Assembly: GCA_002407045.1 (NCBI GenBank)
Contig: DHKB01000054.1
Coordinates: forward strand, 24,208 to 41,999
Length of the DNA: 17,792 bases
Direction: 5' to 3'
Source: Candidatus Bruticola papionis
Lineage (GTDB): Bacteria > Vulcanimicrobiota > Xenobia > Xenobiales > Xenobiaceae
Part shown: piece by piece, positions 14,710 to 17,792 of the stretch
How the letters are laid out: each line of letters starts with the position of its first letter
How positions within the stretch are numbered: position 1 is the first letter of the stretch
Position numbers and translations under genes: made by a program
Notes under the pieces: generated by a model
Databases searched by the model: none
Told to the model about the DNA's origin: nothing
Seen by the model: the letters and a program-made list of their open reading frames with translations, nothing else

Positions 14710-15636
14710 ATGAAAAATAATTGGCACAAATTTTTTATTTTCGCTTTTATCTTTTTATTTTGGGCCGCTTGCTTAATAAGCACAATAGATCAAGCTCAAG
14801 CCGGTAATAATGTCTCCATTCGCAATTTACCTTCCCAACAAGGAATAAATATTCAAGAATGGACTTACCCTTCGGGCAAATTAAAAGTAAAAGGCAAACT
14901 CTACATTGCCGCTAAGTACGCTACTCCCAAGGCTTTAATTATTTTCAATCATGATGGTATTTCCGGTATTTCCAAATACCACGAGCTTTCCAGTTTACGC
15001 TTAGCTTCTCAAGGTTTTGCCGTCTTTTCTCCCAGCTATCGCGGTGAAGATGGCTCCGAAGGTCAAATCGAAATAGCTAAAGGCGAAGTTGATGATGTAA
15101 TCAATGTTTTGCCCTTGCTGCGTTCAGTTGTAAAAACAGATAGCGTTTACCTTATGGGCGCTTCCCACGGTGCTTTGATAAGTCTTTTGGCTGCTTCGCG
15201 TTTAGCTCCAGGAGAAATTAAAGGTGTAATTTTTGCCTATGGAGTAGCCGATATTTACTCTTGGTGGGACTATTTAAAAAAAGCCGGCAAGTTAGGTAAA
15301 GATCCTATTACCAGAAGAACTTACGGCGACGGCCCTCAAGCTCGCCCTCAATCTTTCAGTATTCGTCACGGCTTAACTGCTGCAGAGAAATTGCAAGTTC
15401 CTATATTGATATTACAAGGCGGCCAAGATGACATTACTCCTCCCCAACAAGGCCGAATTTTAGCCCAAACTTTAAAAAAGCGCGGCGCAAATTATCAATA
15501 CAAAGAGTACCCCAATTGTTTGCACGGTTTTTTAGTATATGCACCATATCTCAAAAACGGAGTAACTCAAGCTGAACGGCGCGAAACTGAATGTGCTTGG
15601 CAAGATGTTTTTACTTTTTTAGCTGAACACGATTAG
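14710..15636 (+). CDS. Exported alpha/beta hydrolase (prolyl oligopeptidase / dienelactone hydrolase-like)
   Basis: A serine hydrolase, probably an esterase or peptidase, acting outside the cytoplasmic membrane. With the ATG at 14710 it has 308 residues and a clear signal peptide: a basic start (MKNNWHKF), a hydrophobic core and an AQA-G cleavage site near residues 29-32. GASHG near 150-154 is the nucleophile elbow (serine about 152). GGQDDITPP near 237-245 gives the acid, about D240. CLHGF near 270-274 gives the histidine, about 272. FNHDGISG near 79-86 is the usual oxyanion-hole strand (HG-type motif). The frame is open upstream to 14632, but that would add a basic, tryptophan-containing leader before the signal peptide and has no ribosome site. 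It is monocistronic, closed by a terminator. The substrate is unknown. Confidence 0.88.
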   Translation: MKNNWHKFFIFAFIFLFWAACLISTIDQAQAGNNVSIRNLPSQQGINIQEWTYPSGKLKVKGKLYIAAKYATPKALIIFNHDGISGISKYHELSSLRLASQGFAVFSPSYRGEDGSEGQIEIAKGEVDDVINVLPLLRSVVKTDSVYLMGASHGALISLLAASRLAPGEIKGVIFAYGVADIYSWWDYLKKAGKLGKDPITRRTYGDGPQARPQSFSIRHGLTAAEKLQVPILILQGGQDDITPPQQGRILAQTLKKRGANYQYKEYPNCLHGFLVYAPYLKNGVTQAERRETECAWQDVFTFLAEHD

Positions 15637-15647
15637 TTTATTTACGC

Positions 15648-15690
15648 AATAAAGAGCTGCCGTACAATATACTGCAGGTCTTTATTTTTT
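15648..15690 (+). terminator. Intrinsic terminator of the hydrolase gene
   Basis: AATAAAGA pairs with TCTTTATT (8 bp) and, after one mismatch, CTGC pairs with GCAG. The T run TTATTTTTT follows. It begins 12 bp after the hydrolase stop codon. The other strand has no T run, so the CDF gene that converges from the right gets no obvious terminator here. Confidence 0.75.
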
Positions 15691-15721
15691 CTGCGTCCGA
15701 AAAATAGATCCGGTTTAGTTA

Positions 15722-16849
15722 TTAACTATGACAACAAGCTTCATTAGCCGTACACTCTTCGTTGGCACCTTCCAACTCTAAAGTAGCATGTTCAATTCCT
15801 AATTGAGCAAGCACTTTTCTGAGTTTGCTTTTAACAAGATGTCCATCAACTTTATGATCAACAACAATATGAGCAGTGAGAGCATTTAATCTGGTACTAA
15901 CAGCCCAAATGTGTATATGATGAATGCTTTTTACGCCTTCAACTTTTAAACATTTTTGGGTAACTTCATCTAAATTGATACTGCTAGGTACACCATCTAC
16001 AGCAATTTTTAAGCTGTCGCACAAAAAATCCCAAGAGGAGACAATAATAATAACCGCCACAATTAAACTTATAATAGTGTCGATTATATATAAATTGGTA
16101 AAGTAAATAATAATACCGGAAACCAGTACACCTATGGATACCAAAGTATCGGCCATCATATGCCAGAATGCGCCGGCTACATTTAAATCATCACTGCGAT
16201 TTTTGTTGAGTAAATAAACGGTCAAACCATTGATCAAGATACCTATAGCTGCCACATAAGAGACCATAACTCCTTGAATAGGCTCGGGGTGACTGAAACG
16301 CTGAATGCTTTCATAAATGATACCTAAAACAGCAACAATTAAAATGACAGCGTTAATTAAGGAAATAAGAATAGTCGATTTTCTCAAACCGTAAGTAAAA
16401 TTAGCCTTAGTATGTACTCCAGCCAAAATAGCTGCAATTAGAGATAGCCCCAAACTAAAAACATCACTGAGATTGTGTCCTGCGTCGGAAAGCAAGCCTA
16501 AGGAGTTAAATTTAAAGCCACAAAAAGCTTCCACAGCCACATAAATTAAATTTATGGCGATACTAATATAAAGTACCTTACGGATACTGTCGTCTAAATT
16601 GTCAGTTTCAAAGTGATTGTGGTTGTGATGAAATAGACCATGCATGTGATCATGATGCTCATGATCATGTTCGTGCTCATGTTCGCAATGTCCATGCTTG
16701 TGCTCATGATTGTGCTCGCAAGTTCCGTGCTCATGATTGTGTTCATGTTCTTCATCTTCGTGGTGATGTTCATGTTCCGCACAACATTTTTCTGAATCGG
16801 AAGTTATTTTATCAGTAATGGCATTAGAAGAAATATCGTTATTTGACAT
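15722..16849 (-). CDS. CDF family zinc(-type) efflux transporter with a His-rich N-terminus
   Basis: This inner-membrane cation diffusion facilitator exports Zn2+ (possibly Cd2+ or Co2+) by proton antiport. Residues 22-79 are cytoplasmic and very His-rich: 25 His among residues 26-79, with Cys at 22, 23, 44 and 55, suited to holding metal. Six hydrophobic segments follow between about 90 and 272. The transport site is H125 and D129 (SDAGHNLSD, second segment) plus H230 and D234 (HMMADTLVS, fifth). That H-x3-D pairing in both helices is typical of zinc-selective members. The C-terminal domain has IHHIHIWAV at 309-317, and the tail is Cys-rich (ECTANEACCHS). The gene is more AT-rich than its neighbours, which may reflect transfer. 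No Shine-Dalgarno site precedes the ATG; a minus-strand promoter is suggested at 16877-16905. Confidence 0.95.
   Translation of the reverse strand: MSNNDISSNAITDKITSDSEKCCAEHEHHHEDEEHEHNHEHGTCEHNHEHKHGHCEHEHEHDHEHHDHMHGLFHHNHNHFETDNLDDSIRKVLYISIAINLIYVAVEAFCGFKFNSLGLLSDAGHNLSDVFSLGLSLIAAILAGVHTKANFTYGLRKSTILISLINAVILIVAVLGIIYESIQRFSHPEPIQGVMVSYVAAIGILINGLTVYLLNKNRSDDLNVAGAFWHMMADTLVSIGVLVSGIIIYFTNLYIIDTIISLIVAVIIIVSSWDFLCDSLKIAVDGVPSSINLDEVTQKCLKVEGVKSIHHIHIWAVSTRLNALTAHIVVDHKVDGHLVKSKLRKVLAQLGIEHATLELEGANEECTANEACCHS
16613..16774 (-). repeat. Imperfect hexanucleotide repeats encoding the His-rich segment
   Basis: The minus strand runs through many near copies of GAACAT, GAGCAC, GATCAT and GAGCAT units coding for alternating Glu/Asp and His. 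Such tracts change length by slippage, so copy number may differ between strains. Confidence 0.7.
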
Positions 16850-16876
16850 GTTGGAAGCAATTGCATGATTTTATGT

Positions 16877-16905
16877 ATTATCCTGCACAAAATTTTATCA
16901 ATTAA
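16877..16905 (-). promoter_or_regulatory. Predicted promoter of the CDF transporter
   Basis: On the minus strand TTAATT (16900-16905), a 17-base spacer and GATAAT (16877-16882). The -10 is 5 of 6, the -35 only 3 of 6, as would fit an activated gene. The start site would lie about 20 nt before the ATG. Confidence 0.35.
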
Positions 16906-16945
16906 AAGACAAATTAAATACTTATTTTTCAGGTTTTTAGATATT

Positions 16946-16991
16946 TGATTATCATTTATTGTAAACAAAGAAAAAGTTAAGTACATGTACT
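16946..16991. promoter_or_regulatory. Two short palindromes in the divergent control region
   Basis: TGATTATCA (16946-16954) has the form of half of a Fur/Zur-type box, upstream of the transporter promoter. AGTACATGTACT (16980-16991) is a perfect 12-bp palindrome that overlaps the -35 and spacer of the plus-strand promoter. Either may bind a metal regulator or another repressor. The match to a full Fur/Zur 7-1-7 box is incomplete. Confidence 0.3.
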
Positions 16992-17006
16992 AAATGTTTA
17001 TATAAT
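16977..17006 (+). promoter_or_regulatory. Predicted promoter of the gene at 17105
   Basis: TTAAGT (16977-16982), an 18-base spacer and a perfect TATAAT (17001-17006). The transcript would carry a leader of about 90 nt before the AAGGA ribosome site at 17092-17096. Confidence 0.45.
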
Positions 17007-17104
17007 GATTTGCCACGTTATAGAGTAAGTTATTAAGACAAGGAAAGGCATTAATCTGTAGTGAAAGAAACCGCCTGTTGATGGGAAAATTAAGGAATTT
17101 ATCT

Positions 17105-17541
17105 ATGCAAAAATTAAATTGGGGCGCTTTAAGTGTAGCTGCAGCTTGCTTAATCATGATCGCTGTTACTATTTACACTTTGATTCATGTGCCAAATCAG
17201 CAAATTACATTAAATGGCAATTCACCACAGACTAACGGCGCTGTTTCGGCAGCTTTTCCCAATTTAACTAAGCGTAGTTTTACTGAATCTTTGGTAAACA
17301 AAATAGATAAAGCTTATATCCGCATTAAGCTGCAGCTCCCGGTACTCCCGGTGGCCCGCCCGTCAAGCCAGGCGAAGTAGATGAAAACAGCGGCAAGGTT
17401 CATACAGCCAAACATCCAAGCGGAATTGGCGATAATAAACGCTCCGGTAATTTACCGCGCCCAACTTATACTCCCAATAGAAGCAGCCAGACTGTCAAAA
17501 TTAAAAATACGCCAACAAAAGATAAAGCTGAACCAAAATAG
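17105..17541 (+). pseudogene. Exported proline/glycine-rich small protein, frameshifted
   Basis: The first frame starts at ATG 17105 (AAGGA 8 nt upstream) and has one hydrophobic helix (LSVAAACLIMIAVTIYTLI), then a polar exported part, and stops at 17380. From 17329 the -1 frame is open to TAG at 17541 and reads as a continuous low-complexity tail: AAPGTPGGPPVKPGEVDENS, followed by Lys-, Pro- and Thr-rich sequence ending in KIKNTPTKDKAEPK. One missing base near 17329 (IRIK followed by AAAPGTPGG) would join both into a protein of about 145 residues. I see no classical slippery heptamer at the joint, so a mutation or a base-call error is likelier than programmed shifting. I recognise no family; it could be a signal-anchored surface or wall-associated protein. 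Confidence 0.55.
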
Positions 17542-17660
17542 CTAACGCTTGTTGGAGCAGTACTTTTGCCTGTTAGCCGTGCCTATTGGTTCGTGCTTGT
17601 TGGTTCGTAGTTTTTTTAGCTTAGAGACGCTGATAATGTCCCGCCCGCTCGTTAGCTATT
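17542..17660. repeat. Non-coding stretch with short direct repeats
   Basis: TTGGTTCGT occurs at 17586-17594 and 17600-17608 (a 14-bp period), and GCTTGTTGG at 17547-17555 and 17595-17603. GCTAAC at 17541-17546 is inverted as GTTAGC at 17573-17578 and again at 17651-17656. A T run (17611-17617) follows, with no good stem before it. I see no credible gene here; the only plus-strand frame (65 codons) runs into the palindrome and has no family signal. Confidence 0.4.
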
Positions 17661-17666
17661 TTGTGC

Positions 17667-17759
17667 TAGCTGCATTTTTTACCATATCTACGCTCCGGCT
17701 TCACTGGCCACGAAGTGGCCAGAGGCCTGCGCAACCGATATGGTGAAAAAATTCAGCTA
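17667..17759. repeat. 93-bp imperfect palindrome (possible dispersed repeat or MITE-like element)
   Basis: The arms 17667-17688 and 17737-17759 are inverted copies: 21 paired positions with one mismatch and one bulge (TAGCTGCATTTTTTACCATA versus TAGCTGAATTTTTTCACCAT). The GC-rich centre contains a perfect 8-bp hairpin with a GAA loop, CTGGCCAC/GTGGCCAG (17704-17722), plus shorter CGC/GCG and GGC/GCC pairs. The T run lies on the 5' arm and the A run on the 3' arm, the reverse of a terminator. Confidence 0.6.
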
Positions 17760-17792
17760 TAAGTTATGGCTGCGGGCTCGTGTTCATGTTGG

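Noticed and set aside
14497..14727. Minus-strand 76-codon frame just upstream of the small membrane gene
   Set aside because: It overlaps the hydrolase signal-peptide start, has no ribosome site and shows no family signal; its end looks protein-like but is too short to support.
16613..16774. Hexanucleotide repeats taken as a CRISPR-like or satellite array
   Set aside because: They are in frame, encode the His-rich part of the transporter and have no spacers.
16980..16991. AGTACATGTACT as a cyanobacterial-type LexA box
   Set aside because: That box needs four bases between the GTAC-type halves; here there are two.
17549..17746. Plus-strand 65-codon hydrophobic frame at the right end
   Set aside because: It runs into the palindrome, has no ribosome site, and other frames through the palindrome look equally protein-like.

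Overview
The window looks like an ordinary chromosomal stretch of a diderm bacterium with moderate GC (below 50%). It carries 14 intact protein genes, one frameshifted gene and many short regulatory structures. I saw no tRNA, rRNA, CRISPR array, transposase or phage gene. A DHH-CBS-tRNA nucleotidyltransferase fusion, a methionine gamma-lyase-like PLP protein, SurE, a WecG/TagA enzyme and a NeuD-type acyltransferase occur together here. That mix would fit a non-photosynthetic relative of Cyanobacteria (Vampirovibrionia/Melainabacteria type) or a Negativicutes-like Firmicute. The placement is inference and no single gene decides it.

Left part, 20-8009, all on the minus strand. Read in the direction of transcription it holds a FabZ-type dehydratase, a PLP-dependent methionine gamma-lyase family protein, murI (glutamate racemase), uppP (undecaprenyl-pyrophosphate phosphatase), anmK (anhydro-MurNAc kinase) and a large CCA-adding enzyme. 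The middle is a cell-envelope cluster: D-glutamate supply, lipid-carrier recycling and recovery of anhydro-MurNAc. Clear hairpin terminators follow the PLP gene and uppP. A hairpin lies directly before the CCA gene and looks like an attenuator.

Middle part, 8142-10457. A polytopic membrane protein of unknown function (+, TTG start) converges on a NeuD/PglD-like acyltransferase (-). The acyltransferase's terminator lies in the last codons of the membrane gene. Next is a single-pass protein with two SmpA/BamE-like repeats (+); an intrinsic terminator sits almost on its start codon.

The minus-strand operon 14475 to 10483 holds five tightly packed genes: a small unknown membrane protein, surE, a soluble histidine kinase with a dead GGDEF-like N-terminus, a WecG/TagA/CpsF glycosyltransferase and comFC. 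Spacings are 27, 15 and 46 bp, then a 22-bp overlap.

Right part, 14632-17792. A secreted alpha/beta hydrolase (+) with a good terminator is followed by a CDF zinc transporter (-) with a very His-rich cytoplasmic N-terminus. Next comes an AT-rich divergent control region and a short secreted or anchored proline-rich protein broken by a frameshift. The last 251 bases hold no credible gene; they contain short direct repeats and a 93-bp imperfect palindrome that could be a dispersed repeat or MITE-like element.
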